The position numbers and the translations under genes are program-made. From Ephemerocybe angulata (lineage: Eukaryota; Basidiomycota; Agaricomycetes; Agaricales; Psathyrellaceae), in the NCBI GenBank assembly GCA_013368325.1, contig JAACJK010000163.1:2294001-2358000 (forward strand): a stretch of 64,000 nt of DNA, read 5' to 3'. Below, piece after piece: positions 1-11,400 of the stretch (position 1 is its first letter; each line of letters opens with the position of its first letter). The notes under the pieces were generated by a model. The model was not told the origin of the DNA and did not search any database. It saw nothing but the letters and a program-made list of their open reading frames with translations.

Positions 1-463
1 TGGCATTAGCGGATCGGTGTCAGGATCGTGTCTGTGCGACGGTGGGAAGGGAAGAATCTGGGAGAGTCCTGAAAGAAGAATGGCAGCGCCGGGGAGTGCG
101 AATCGGACCTTAAATTCCCCGCTCTCTCGAGCTAGAAGTTGGCGCTCTTGCCACAAGCGCCCAAGCGTATTCTAAGGTTCATTTCTCAGGGGTTAGCGAG
201 TGTAACATGATACACCGGATGGTGGGTTGTTCAGAACAAAGAGTTGGCGCTTATCTGTGAGAAGGTTTCGATATAGATTCTCAAATTAAGTGCCCAGGAA
301 GAAAACGCGTGAAGGTCACAGTCTATGGATAACAACACGTTCCTGTCTGGCGCTATCGTAGCATAACCATTTACAAGTTTCGATGCAGAGTATTTATCAC
401 ATTTTATACGACTGATGCAATTTACCCGGACAATTCATCTCCTCGAGCCTACGAAGGTAGTAG
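1..463. other. No gene seen
   Basis: No convincing coding frame or RNA gene is visible on either strand. It lies downstream of the minus-strand F-box relic and probably holds its 3' flank. Confidence 0.4.
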
Positions 464-1460
464 TTAGCCAAGGAAGGTTCTTTGAATTTGACTATGATCC
501 ATTGTCACCTGGGCCATGTGGAGCCTCCGCCGTACAACAGCTAACTCAGCTTCAGCCCAGATGGACTGGGTGAGCGTCAACGGATAGCGCCAGCCGTCTC
601 TAAGGCCTTGCCAGGATGTTTTGGCGAGTATATGGGCCAGCTTGTTGTATTTATCCAAGGGTGCCCTTGTTACAAGGCAGATCACCGCCCTGTCGTCGAT
701 CTGGCCATCAGCGATTGCTTGGATGCCTTGGTCTTTGGGATCGAAGTCGACGAGATACAAAATCATAATCCGGACACTAGCTGGAATGCTTCTGATTACA
801 TCCTCGTAGGACGGCTCGTCAGGGTCAAGGGAGACGGAGAAATGGGTTAGGTGTTTAAGACCATTGAGTGTTCTCCAATCCATGTTCTCGGAGCCACTTC
901 CGATCCCGCAGTAAATGTCCAAGTGGGTGACCTGTCGAAAAAGAGGCAGCGAGAAGTGTCGGGCGCTTGAATCGAGCATGGATGCTGCCAGTCCCAATCG
1001 CTTGGGCGCCACCGTGGTAACACTGAGGTATGGCTTGCTCTGACTTGTTACGCTCCAGAGGCCGAGCGATATAATGCAACTGCACTTCTTGAGAATAGGC
1101 GCGACTTTTTGAGGATGGATATCGTCGATGAAGATGGTTTTAACGTGTATTTCGAAGAAATTGGGTGGTTTTGTTGAAGCTGGGTGGTTTTGTTGAAGCT
1201 GGGTCTTCGATTGTGCGGACGAACAGGCCGTGTGTGTCGACTACCACCTCACGGTAGATGACGGGTTCCACCCTATTTAAGAGTTCAACAGTCCATAGAA
1301 GTCAGGACTCAGAGTGCAATCGAGTCATGACCATGGGGAACATACCATGACTGAACGCTTTTTGACACAAGAGGATAGGTCAAGCGATGGGCTCGATCTT
1401 CGGCGGCATGTTCAAATATCAACCTAGCGATATCTTGAGGGATATCAGGGAAGAGGTCCG
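464..1460 (-). pseudogene. F-box-like protein gene, frameshifted
   Basis: Exon 1 (about 1460 to 1346) reads FPDIPQDIARLIFEHAAED, an F-box-like helix pair followed by SKSVQSW. A GT-AG intron (1345 to 1273) leads to exon 2 (1272 to 464), which opens VEPVIYREVVVD and ends in a leucine-rich region (LFRQVTHLDIYCG). This arrangement is typical of Mycena-type F-box proteins, which usually act as substrate adaptors of SCF ubiquitin ligases. A perfect 19-bp tandem duplication at 1162-1199 shifts the frame and brings in a TAA soon after. With a single copy the frame runs straight through (ASTKPPNFFEIHVKTIF) to the stop at 464. No ATG is visible ahead of exon 1, where the sequence overlaps the AKR1-like relic. 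I see the frame and the duplication; the F-box identity is family knowledge; loss of function is inferred. Confidence 0.7.
1162..1199. repeat. 19-bp perfect tandem duplication
   Basis: Two identical copies (1162-1180 and 1181-1199) with five further matching bases. Nineteen is not a multiple of three, so the second copy breaks the F-box frame. Confidence 0.95.
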
Positions 1461-1725
1461 TTGACGCTGTCCGTGTAGGTGTTTTTGTTGAGGAGCACGC
1501 GTGTGACGATCTAGGGGAGGGTTAGACAGGTTGAGGACCGCAGCAGAGACGTACATGGTGCATCCCAAAGAACTCTGCCATGGCGAGCAGAACGCCCGTG
1601 TACCACGGCAGCACGGAGAGCGTCATGAAGATGAGGTAGAAAAACAGCGTCGGCAGCACGAATATCGCGACCTTCGTATTGCGGTCACTCAGCGGCTTGG
1701 CCCGCTTCACGCCATGCTCGTTCAT
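1445..1725 (-). pseudogene. AKR1-like palmitoyltransferase fragment
   Basis: Two exons remain: 1725 to 1555, with a hydrophobic stretch (VAIFVLPTLFFYLIFMTLSV) and AMAEFFGMHH; then, across a 44-nt GT-AG intron (1554 to 1511), IVTRVLLNKNTYTDSVN. As I recall it, this matches the transmembrane and post-DHHC part of Akr1-type ankyrin-repeat palmitoyltransferases, which S-acylate proteins at the Golgi. The ankyrin repeats, DHHC domain and C-terminus are absent, and the frame stops where the F-box relic begins. I take it as a stranded piece of a larger gene. The membrane segment is seen directly; the family assignment is from memory and moderately sure. Confidence 0.5.
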
Positions 1726-2146
1726 CCCACGGGGATGGCATCATCATGGATCGAGTCGATGCCAAATGCACGATGGGTTGTTTCACTGCATTGTGGGCAG
1801 CCATGGAGTGTGAATCGGACCTTGAATATGAGGCTCTGGTAAGCGCTGGTAGGCTTAGACGGCTATATTGCGCACCGCAGGAGCTTCCGTGGGACCTAAT
1901 AATATGCGATTGCAACTAAGATGAACAAGGTATATAATGAGAAGGCAACGGGCCCCAATGCCCTATTAAGCGCCCACGCCTGTCCTGCATCCAGCACGAG
2001 TACCTCAAACTCCCGCTGAACCTGACACAGAAACGCCGTTTGAACAGGCCGTGGTAATTATATCCGAGCCCTGGACTCCCTATTGAACAATAAAATATAG
2101 AAGCAAATATAATGAAGAGAAGGGAATTGAGGAGTCAATAAACTGC
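1726..2146. other. Intergenic, no gene seen
   Basis: AT-richer spacer between the AKR1-like fragment and the 3' end of the acidic protein gene. Nothing recognisable. Confidence 0.4.
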
Positions 2147-3571
2147 TCATGAATAATAAGCAGGAGGAGGCGCATCGTGCATATCATGATGAGGATATGG
2201 GCAGTCGCATGGGGTATAGCAATGTGCTTCCATCGGCTGCGTACGATCCTTCGGGCGGCAACAGGTGTAGTTACACCATCCTTCCGAACATTTGCTATTA
2301 GCCTTTTCCTCGAGTAGAGTTGCCAGGTCGGTGGTTCGTGTTGAAGGTGCCGAAGAGCGTGTCAAATTGTTGGCGTTGTTGATGGAGTCCGAGGGTAGAC
2401 CCCACGATTCGGTGTCGGAGTCTTCGTCGTTCGAGTAGTACTCTGGTGGAGGGTTAGCAGACTTGTACGCTGAATCGTGCTGGGAGCCTGAGGGTGAGTT
2501 CGAGCTCCTGCTCCTGTCGGACGTGGTGTGGCTGCCGAAATTCTCAGGGCCATCTTCATAATTTTCCTCCTCGGAACTCTCCCAATCGTTGAAATATGCC
2601 CTATCGTAGTTCCTTACGGCTTCCGAAGAATAGGAGTTACCAGGGCCTGAAGAGTCGGTGTCGTCAGAGCTTACTGTCTCCTCATCAGCATACTCGGCGT
2701 CGGGAACTCCATAGCCTCGCTCGTCACGAGAAATGTTTATCCCAGAATCGGCGAGGTGCGCATCTGGCCTCAAACCAAGGGAATAGCTAGAATCATCGGA
2801 CTCGGAGGCATCCTGGCGTGCAACGGTATTGTCGTCAGAGTCTGTTGCGTCGTAATCCGTAAGCTCGTCAGAACCAACATCCTCCTCATTGGTCTCGTCG
2901 CCAGATCCTCCAGCATCATCATCCCGAGGTTCGTTGTCCGGACCGGAACCACGCCTGCCAGCCGCCGATCTCCATACAAGCGTAAGACCCCGCCCAAGAT
3001 ACTTCTGAAGATGGACAAGTCGAACGTCGTCGTTTGAGGAGCTGGAAGATGTGTCGCCTGCAGAAGTGTCATTTCCCTCGGGGACAGGGATGGCGTGGTC
3101 TTCGGCGACTGAATTCCCGTCTTCCACATTCTCCACATTCTCGTCTTCCACAGTAACACGTTCTGAATTGTCGTCGACGCCAACCCTCGAAAAGCTCAGA
3201 AAATCATCGAGATTACCATCGGAGTCACTAAAATCGCCAGATGAAGCAGAAGACGTGGAAAACGAGTCGATGTCTTCTTCCTCATCGCCGAATGCCTTGC
3301 CAACGAGGTCCTCTACCTCGACAAGCGTCGATGTGGTAGAAGCAGGCGTGTTTTGAAAGCTGTCGACAACGCCATCTAGGTCAGGAAGGGTCGCGTTTGG
3401 GTCCTCTGCTATGTCAGTAGATAGCGAAGACAAGGTTTCGTCGTCCTCGTGTTCAGAAGAAGGAGAAAGATACCTGTTTCCCTGTTGCACGCGAGGTGCC
3501 AGGGTGGAGAAGCGATGTCCCATTGCCGATAGGTCGGGACTAGAAGAGCGAGGAGCTTTGAAGGTTCTCAT
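2147..3571 (-). CDS. Acidic, disordered protein with two PPxY motifs
   Basis: A single uninterrupted frame of 474 codons. It is dominated by Asp, Glu and Ser runs from about residue 45 to 420 (for example SSSSSNDDVR and ATDSDDNT), with no predicted fold or membrane segment. The last about 45 residues change character: Cys-rich (CNYTCCRPK, CYTPCDCPYPHH), ending PPPAYYS. That tail PPAY and an internal PPEY (NPPPEYYSN) are PPxY motifs, the known ligands of WW domains such as those of Rsp5/Nedd4 ubiquitin ligases. Function is unknown; an adaptor for a WW-domain protein is only a possibility. The long open frame could partly reflect low-complexity composition, but the distinct Cys-rich end argues for a real protein. 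Confidence 0.6.
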   Translation of the reverse strand: MRTFKAPRSSSPDLSAMGHRFSTLAPRVQQGNRYLSPSSEHEDDETLSSLSTDIAEDPNATLPDLDGVVDSFQNTPASTTSTLVEVEDLVGKAFGDEEEDIDSFSTSSASSGDFSDSDGNLDDFLSFSRVGVDDNSERVTVEDENVENVEDGNSVAEDHAIPVPEGNDTSAGDTSSSSSNDDVRLVHLQKYLGRGLTLVWRSAAGRRGSGPDNEPRDDDAGGSGDETNEEDVGSDELTDYDATDSDDNTVARQDASESDDSSYSLGLRPDAHLADSGINISRDERGYGVPDAEYADEETVSSDDTDSSGPGNSYSSEAVRNYDRAYFNDWESSEEENYEDGPENFGSHTTSDRSRSSNSPSGSQHDSAYKSANPPPEYYSNDEDSDTESWGLPSDSINNANNLTRSSAPSTRTTDLATLLEEKANSKCSEGWCNYTCCRPKDRTQPMEAHCYTPCDCPYPHHDMHDAPPPAYYS

Positions 3572-3999
3572 CTTTGAACGGGCAGAGTCCGCCGAGGGAG
3601 TTTGGATTGGTGGGATGGAAGGGGGAGGGAAGAAGGGCGAGGAATGGCCCTTCGTCGCTGGCCTGATACCCCACCACCGCCTGTCCCACGACTGTGTCTT
3701 TGATATGAGTTGGCGGCTTCCAAGTTTCCGTGAAAGAGCGGGGAGAAAAACTTTTATGCGCCACTCAGGGCATTCCTATGATTTCGAGCTGGAAGGGAAG
3801 GTATCTTGAATTAAGAGTGACTAGAGGAATATCTAGGGATGCGAGGGAGTGTTTTGGAACGACGAGACCTGAGGATATGCATAGCGGCTGGAGAGTTTGA
3901 TACACGATGGTTGAGGGTTCGCAGAGCCCGACGGAGGACCAGAGTGGCGAGGGATAAAGCAGGCCATAGAGGACAACGCAAGGACCTTCCATCACCGAC
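3572..3999. other. Intergenic between acidic gene and uS19m
   Basis: Holds the upstream region of the acidic protein gene and the 3' flank of uS19m. Open frames here look like chance. Confidence 0.4.
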
Positions 4000-4452
4000 C
4001 TATTTACCACTGTTTCGTAGCAATGAGGTCAATCAGAGAGGCCAAAGAGACCTATACGTATGGGGGTACTCACCGGAAAGTAAACCGCTTCCTTGTCGCC
4101 GCAAACTCGCCCAACTTGTGCCCCACCATATCCTGCGTCACCATCACCGGAACGTAGTCCTTCCCATTATGCACCTCGAAACGAACGCTGGAATCAATGC
4201 AAAGAGATTTGTTCAGTTCTCTTCATCTTGGTAGGTTTGAAGGACTTGTCGCTCGTACCCAACGAAGTTTGGCAGAATGGTACATGACCGGGCGTCGGTC
4301 CTAATAGGTCTATGGGTGCTCAACGCCTCTCGGAGGTCAGGGAAAGCAACGAAGTATGGACCTGTTTCATCATGAGTCGCTGAATATCCGAGACTAAAGT
4401 TCGGCGCACCCTTCCATGCTGAACGTTTTAGCAGAATTTGAGTTGCGCGCAT
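4000..4452 (-). CDS. RSM19: Mitochondrial small ribosomal subunit protein uS19m
   Basis: Component of the mitochondrial 30S-like subunit head. Exon 1 (4452 to 4410) gives [15 protein letters not shown]; a 48-nt intron (4409 to 4362) joins it to [13 protein letters not shown]...[16 protein letters not shown] (4361 to 4259); a 71-nt intron (4258 to 4188) leads to [15 protein letters not shown]...[15 protein letters not shown] (4187 onward). These blocks are the conserved S19 core. Two endings are possible: read-through to TGA at 4070 (87 aa), or use of a strong GTGAGT donor at 4073 with acceptor at 4010 to end RGK at 4000 (89 aa). Both totals divide by three. The start at 4452 fits the short N-terminus usual for S19; the frame upstream looks like leader sequence. 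Confidence 0.9.
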
Positions 4453-4700
4453 CGTGGACGTCGAGGACTTGAACGAACCCGTCGGAACGCGACGCCTCAG
4501 ACTTTTCGCCGGCATGTCACATGAGGTGCCGCCCAGCCGATGTCGGCCAAATGTCGGCCGCGTTCCATTGTCGACCAAATCGGGGTGAGCGAGGGTGAGC
4601 GCCCCTTTCGCGACAACCACCCCGGAAACTGCTGAGAGGCACGGAACCGAGTCAGAAACCAGGGGAACTGAGCAATGGACCCTTTACAGCAATCTGAGTC

Positions 4701-4708
4701 CTATATAA
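4701..4708 (+). promoter_or_regulatory. TATA box of the small membrane-protein gene
   Basis: CTATATAAGG at about 4700. A start about 30 nt downstream would fall near 4731, after the ATG at 4721 and before the ATG at 4751, which favours the latter as the initiator. Confidence 0.6.
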
Positions 4709-4750
4709 GGGGGGCCACAAATGCATCCTGAGATCCAAATTCCCCCCAGC

Positions 4751-5502
4751 ATGCGTCGTTTCGGAGGCATTTTCAATTTATGGCCACTCGCGCTGAGCGG
4801 ATTGCCACTCACCAGTGCCCTGCACGTCATCGAAGAGCTGAAGATCCGGGAGAACAACTACACCTTCCCCACCAATGGAAGTATAGTCATCCCAAATACT
4901 GATAATGAGAGTCCAAAGCATGGAGGCATGGTGCGTTTTTTGTTGCTTCTCTAATGCCCGAAGCACTGACGTTCCGTTCAGCGAACCCAAGATTGGATTG
5001 CTATAGGCATCGTATTCTTTGTAATAATGCTTTTTGTTCTCTTGAGGTAAGCTGTTCTCAAATGTCGTTCCTGCCTTAACCAACTACTCCTAGGACTCTC
5101 TGCTGCCTCCGATGTCTGTGTTATCGCCAAAAGCGGACATCTTCACGACGGCGGCAACCAGACCTCGCTCCTATATCTTCACCGAAGGAGCTGCGCTCCG
5201 TCATGGTACAAACGGAAGGACTTCGTAGACCCCCGCCGCCCCTCAGGTCAAAGAGGCCCGGACCACCTCCTGCTCGACGTTCGCGATCTCAAGCCCAGAG
5301 TCCGCAGTCCCCGAGACGCCCAGGCACTCCCAGTGCGGTCATGAGGTCGCCTTCTCCGGTACACCTTCAGGAGAAAGGCGCATCCAGCAGTCTTGAAGAT
5401 GCACCAACTCTTCATCACTTTGATGTGCCACAGCGTGTGGGATCTCTCTATGATCGTCCGCGTATCCCCAGTGTCAGGCTCGTTCGCAATCCTGACAATT
5501 GA
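4751..5502 (+). CDS. Small type I membrane protein, Pro/Arg-rich cytoplasmic tail
   Basis: Three exons (4751-4930, 4982-5046, 5094-5502; introns of 51 and 47 nt) give 217 aa. The N-terminus MRRFGGIFNLWPLALSGLPL is a signal peptide. A short extracellular part with NYT and NGS glycosylation sites follows. Exon 2 encodes a single membrane helix (DWIAIGIVFFVIMLFVLL), then a Cys cluster (CCLRCLCYR) well placed for S-acylation. The roughly 125-residue cytoplasmic tail is rich in Pro, Arg and Ser with PPPP and PGPPP tracts that could bind SH3 or WW domains. It starts about 300 nt from divergent RSM19, so the two may share a promoter region. I do not recognise the family. An alternative ATG at 4721 would add ten residues before the signal peptide. 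Confidence 0.75.
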
Positions 5503-5899
5503 TGGACTCTGAGCCATTTCTCTGATTCGCATTCGCATATCACTTTATCGTCTCCCCTTTGTATCTCTTTGAATCGATCTGTATATTCCCTGCATGCTCT
5601 TTGCGATCATAACACGTTGTTGTGTATCCTAAAGCGTCTGATCTCTAGTAATGGGCGGCCTCGTAAACCACAACGGAGGAAGTCATACATACGCTGCGCA
5701 AGAACCCAAAGAATAGGCGTCACGCCCGAGCTCAGCTACTCAACCCCGCCCAATGGGCGCGAGAAATGCTTACTGGCCAACTTTGATCCACAGGAGTAGA
5801 CTGCGGGCTGATAACGAATGCCAAGAACATCTTTTCTCTCTGTTAGCCTCATTATCCACACAAGACGTTGATATGCCAAGTCCTCAGAATGCACTGCTT
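5503..5899. other. Convergent 3' flanks
   Basis: Between the stops of the membrane-protein gene and MYND-A, so probably two 3' UTRs. No gene seen. Confidence 0.4.
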
Positions 5900-7472
5900 T
5901 TACTGCCCCCCACGCGCGAACGCTTTATTCGTAGCCTTCCTCGCTTGATGCTCCTTGCAGACTGCCATGCCCAGAGATATCAGTTCAAACCCAGCCAAGA
6001 AAGCACAACTCCGCTCACCGGGTTTATGCTCCCTCCAATGCACCTTCTGACAGTCCGCGCTACAATACATCTCCTACATCACTCATCGTCAACTCACCAT
6101 GACAGCCAAAGAAGGCGTTGAATTTGACTCACAAGTTTGCACGCCGCGCATCGCTTGAATTGAGCGACAGCTCCCTCGCGCTGCGCGCACCCAGTGCGGC
6201 TGCAAGTCTTGAGCAAGACCTTTTTAGCATCGGGGTTGTTGTTGACCCAGTTCCACACGGCCGGGATCATCCAGTGGTCCTGGATAAGCCAGAGGTAGTC
6301 GTGCGCGTCCTCAGGCCCGTTCACTGTGCGCGGAATCCTGTTTGGCTCAGCTACCAGTACAAACGTCAGTCAGCACTTCCCACAGGGAAAGCCTTAGAAG
6401 ATAGGCTAGTTGAGAAACGCTACGTACATGGCCGCCGAACCTTCCCCAGCACCCGCACTAATATGAACGGGTTCACCTTCGACGCAATCCGCAGATATTG
6501 CCTCGCAATGGGACAATCCCCCCAAAGCTTGAACGCCGCGAGCGCCGCCGTATGCGTGATTTCGCCGCTGCTGCCCCTCTCGCTCATGCGCGCCTCATCC
6601 TGCGCGCTCAACGGCTGCTTGCTGGGGGCCTGGAACATTGTACCACCGCGTGGCGGGGGCGTGCCGTCCATGGCGGACTCGGTGAGCCAGGTTTGCGCAA
6701 AGGAAAGCGCGTCGGCGTAGCGCCCGTCGCGGATGAGCCCGCTCCCGAGCACCTTGCGTATGCCGATGTTGTCGAGCGGGCAGAGGCGCAGCATTTCGAT
6801 GTTGACTTTGCTTTAAGGAAGGAAATGGGAAATTAGTCAACTCGAATGGCAGCATGGCATGGGAGGTAAGTATGATGATATGATACATACGTGCGCTTGG
6901 CGTACTGCTTCGTCTCGAAGTAGACTGTGGAGAGCGAGTTGAGGACGCGCATGTAGGGACGCGTCTCGAGCAGGCCCCAGTAGTTGCCTACGAACTCTCC
7001 GTCATCGTCGAACGCCGTCGGGCCCAACCATTCTTCCAACAGGATCTTCCTGCCTACCGTCGCATGGGGGTCAGTTCAGCAATAGACACCGGAGAACAAA
7101 GGAGGGAGGAAAAGCCAATGAGAAGGTAGGTATGGCTCACCCACCTCTCTCGGCGGCTACTTCCAGAGTTGTAACGCCCTCCATGGGCGTGCGGGCGAAC
7201 GTCGCGAGTTCGATGGACGCGTCGAGATTGTGGGGGTCTTTCAAGGCTTCTTTCAGGTAACGCAGGGCTTCGTTCATTTTCCGCTTTGTGGCCATGTCGC
7301 GGGCGAGGTTTAGGCTGTCAAGGAAGTCATGTATCAGTACCTGACACCAAGGGTACAGGATGTCCATGTCCATGTGAGGTGTAATGCGGACGTACTTTCG
7401 CTCAGACTCCTCGGACACCAGGTTCCCGCCTGCGATCCCATAGATGCCTTCCATCCCGTGTCGGCGAAACAT
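5900..7472 (-). CDS. MYND zinc-finger protein, paralogue A
   Basis: Seven exons (7472-7396, 7314-7145, 7053-6891, 6810-6428, 6350-6133, 6073-6019, 5961-5900) sum to 1,128 nt, 375 aa. The start MFRRHGMEGIYGIAGG matches the MDRRxG...GGG start of the other copies. Family blocks follow in order: DALSFAQ-type helices, WLGPTAFDDDGEFVGNYWG, ETRPYMRVL, IEMLRLCP, GSGLIRDGRYADAL, YLRIASKVNPF, then the C-terminal MYND finger (CSRTGC, CAACKLEMYC, DCQKVHWREHKPVC) with all zinc ligands present. MYND fingers are protein-interaction modules, often in chromatin or signalling proteins; the N-terminal domain is unknown to me. The position after CAACKL, where the copies read VSYC, is EMYC here and depends on an acceptor at 6074. 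It appears intact. Confidence 0.85.
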
Positions 7473-8488
7473 GTTGGTTTAGTCCTACGTGCTGCTAGTG
7501 GTGGTGTGATGAGGGGGTCGGTGGTGATAATGTTGGACGTTGGAAGTAAGAAGGATGATGCGGAAGATCCTTACTGCGTTCTGCAAAGCTTATTATGAAG
7601 CTCAAGCCGCTTTGGCCACTCGAGACTTGTTGTTCCACGGCTATTGTATTTTCGTGCATTTCGAGCTCAGAACAAGGTAGGGGGTGCTCCATAACCTTTT
7701 GCAGAACATAGACTCGGATCGAGGCTGGTTGGATTGGTGCGTAGGTACGGATTGGGTACGGATGGTCGACTAGAGACCACGATGGTCAGCCAGTTGTGCT
7801 AACTCGCTCGCCCCGGACTGACCATTAGCCTTGGTATGAGCCTGATATCTCTACGCCCGCGTGCTCTACCTTCCCATAAACGAGGCAGCCGGTCTTTATC
7901 AGAAACGTAATGCAGGGAAGGGAACGAGGAAGCAACCGAGCCCCTGACAGCCCCTGACGTGCTGGGCGATTGTAACTCCGCCAACCCCTAACCCCACACC
8001 CGCGGCGGCGATTTATTAGGCGCCCGTCTGGTTCGGATATTCAAACTCCACTCTTTCCCTTGCGAATAACATCTGTAAGGCCGACCAGCGGCACAACCTG
8101 CTACCGGGCCTTATTCCCTGTTATATGGACAGCTTGTTATAACACGGGAGTCTGGTTTAGAGCAGATACTAAGGGTATGTTGAGGAAAGTATATATATAC
8201 GTTGTGCGTAAACAACTAGTAAAATAAATGTGAGCCCGTCAGAGCTAGATACATTCAGAACTCTAGTAAGGAAAATCCGCCAGGGTAACGGGTCGAAGCT
8301 GCTAGTACAGGCCATAACGCTACTACTACAGGCACTGAGGGGCTTCGGTGGGTTGACCTTGGGGGCTGGGAAATTATTTGAAACTCCGCGGACCGATTTC
8401 CGTCGGACGTTGCACCCTAACCCAACCACGCCTCGATGCTGGTTCGAACATTACGCTGGGCAACACAAAGTGAGTTCAGTGGTCCATC
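7473..8488. other. Spacer between MYND-A and the Helitron gene
   Basis: Contains the MYND-A promoter and, presumably, the 3' end of the Helitron. An imperfect stem-loop (CCCTGTTATA near 8112 against TTATAACACGGG near 8137) could be near the Helitron 3' end, but I could not fix a CTRR terminus. Confidence 0.35.
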
Positions 8489-11400
8489 TTATAGAGAACA
8501 AGGATACTTACACTCTCTGCTCCTCTTTCTAGCAGCAGTACGGGTAATCCTTTGTAAGCTCTGCAGCATCGTTCGGGCGTCTTCAGCCTCCTCCTCCGAC
8601 CCGTGCTCAACAACAGTTTTAAGCCTGAACGACTCCAGCCTCTTCATCTCGTCTCGAGTTTCCTGCGACTGCCTACATGTGATCTTCTGTTTGGAGAAGG
8701 CACGCAGCACTAGGAGGCCAGAGAGCGACTTCACACGGGAAACCATCACGTAGGGCGCCTCCGTTCCGATGCAGCAAGTGAGATCAACGATGGCTCGTTC
8801 GAAAGTCTTTCCTTGAGCCTTGTGGGCTGTCATGGCGAACCCAGGAGATATGGGAAGCTGGGTGCGTTTGATAGTGCATCGTTTTCCGGAGTAGGGATTA
8901 ACAAACCTCAAGTCAATCGTGTCTTCAAGGACCGCGGCGCACGATGCTTCGAGACCAGGCAGCACATCAGCTGTTATGGCTGGGGAGTCAACGACGCAGG
9001 ATATGGCGTGCCGGAGTCCGTCATCATCAAGCCGATACCTGACTCTCTTCAAAGTCCCTGTCGTCCCATTGACAATTCCGCCTTCAACATCGAAATTCTG
9101 CATGACCATGACCGGCATCCCTACGACGAGTGGCACCCTTCCTTGGCGATGGCCTGTTCGACCGGAGTCGAGGGAGTGTAAGTAATCCCTCAGTTTTGAA
9201 TCGCCTATCGGCTGACGAAGCCTGGTGTCCGTAGCGTAGTACCAGTGCAGCTCTCGGCCTGTTCTCTGCGCAAACGCGAGTGCTGCTCTCTCGTTCAAGG
9301 CGTCCTTAGCGGCGTTGTTGGACACAATGATAGGTGCGTCTTGCCACATGTTCCAATCTGGAGAGACATTCTGAATGGTTCGGCCCATCAAGACCTCGTA
9401 GTCGTCGTTCGAGCAACGCCCTTCTCGCAAACGGCCAAGCAATTCGACAAACGCCTCGTTGACCTTTCCCGATTGACGCACGACTTCGGTAAGAATAACT
9501 ACCGTTTCAACCGAGTGCCAAAGAAGCTGACCCCCAAGATCTTCCTCACTTTTCGGACAGCGTGTTCTGTCCATTTTGCAAGAGAGGCGCCGTTGCCCAA
9601 CGGGCGGCAGTTGGGCAAAGTCACCAGCGAATATGATGTTGATCCCTCCGAAGGGTGCAGTATTTCCCTTTGCGTCTACAAGAGCATTGCTGATTTGGAA
9701 GAGCAGCTTGCAGCCGATCATGGATACTTCATCGATAAAGAGAAAGTCGACCCCTTCCCACAGTGCAATAAGATTTCGCTTTGACTTGTCGGCGCCTGCT
9801 TTGGACTTCCGCTGGACAAGGCTGAGGGCTGAATGCAGCGTAGATCCCGATATGTTGCTTGCTGCAACCCCAGTAAATGATGCCAGCCGAAGTCGATGCC
9901 TTTCTCCACGGCTTGTAAAGAACTCCTTCAGCGCATCAAGAACACGCGACTTCCCCGTTCCTCCGGCGCCTCCCAAAAACATGCGAAGTGGTGGGACTAG
10001 GTTTTGTTCTGATGCTTGGCCAGCTATGATTTTGAACGCACGCCCCTGCTCGCTGTTAAGTGTGAACTTATGAATAACATCATCAATGTTAACGTCTTGT
10101 TGCACAGATGGTAGGCCTAGTCCCAGGAGTGGTATCTTGTCTGGAAGGCTCGATTTTTGAGAGCGCTTTCGAGGTAACGGTGCACACGCAATAATAGTGG
10201 CCACTTGACTGGTGGGTGTTGACGCGCCTTCATCAATTGCAGTTGGCTCTTTGATGGGTTGTGACGGTACACGCCCTGCACGTCGGTCTTCGTAGGCTGC
10301 TCTCCATATGTCCTCCATTCCGTCGTCCATGTGGTTTTCGTCGATGAGGTCAATGCCTTCGCCCGGGACTGTGCGCTCAACTGGGCCTGTCTCGTGGGCT
10401 GTATCGTCAAACATTCCGCTATTCTCTGCCTCGGTAATGCACTCGGCTGCGTTTCGTCGAGCGAGCTGTAGCCGGCCATCAGCTCCTTTCTCGATTGACT
10501 CCAAATGGTCCAGGATGGCTGAATATTCGTCATCCTCATCAGCAAAGTCATCTCGATTTCCTGAACTGGTTCGGTGCTCTCTACCCATCCCCTTGGCAAA
10601 TCCGCTCCTCCACTTCTCCTTGCTTCGGCGTGCAAAATGATCATCTCGACTATCCTTGCACTCATGCAGAACCTGCATATTGCCCATCCGTGATATGTCG
10701 GCTGGACTGCAGTACTGGAGGAAGTCAGCCAATGCTTCTGCCCAAGACTGTAGACTACTCTTGCGAAGGTCGTCAGGATTCTGCCAAGGCTTGAAGAGAA
10801 TCAACATCAGACGGCTGTGTCTCTCGATATCTTCCGGCTTGCTTGAATCACGGCGTGGTATAGCAGGTCCAATTGGTACAGGAACATAGCGCTGTGTGGG
10901 TAACCTCACTCGGAGGCAATGGGTCCGTGAATCTGGATGAGCTTCCTTCAGTTGTGATCGAGGTCGTAGTCGATGAGTATCCAGGAGCATTTCTGCCATA
11001 CTGATGGTGCTTTGATGGTCCTCGCTAGCTTCCCACTCCATATCTTCACTGTCATCTTCATCATAACAGTTGCCATTTTTGCTATATTCCTCGGGACGAT
11101 TATCTCGATGTTTGTGGACACGAGCGTCAGTTGATATTGCGACTTTGTCGACTTGGGCAACAAAATCCCATAACGACAGCCCCTTCAGTCGATCACCCCG
11201 CAACAGATAGTCGTTGACTTGGCTAGTTCGAAGGACCAACTCGCCGGTGTTCCCATCTACCCGTACTCCGACTTCGTCTTCATTCTCCTCCTCAGGCTGA
11301 ACCTCATCCATCTCGTTGCTGTATTGAGATTTTTCATCACCACCGCCCTCATCCTCCAGCACTGATCCTTCAATGTCACTGTCAAGCTCCGGGTTACTAT

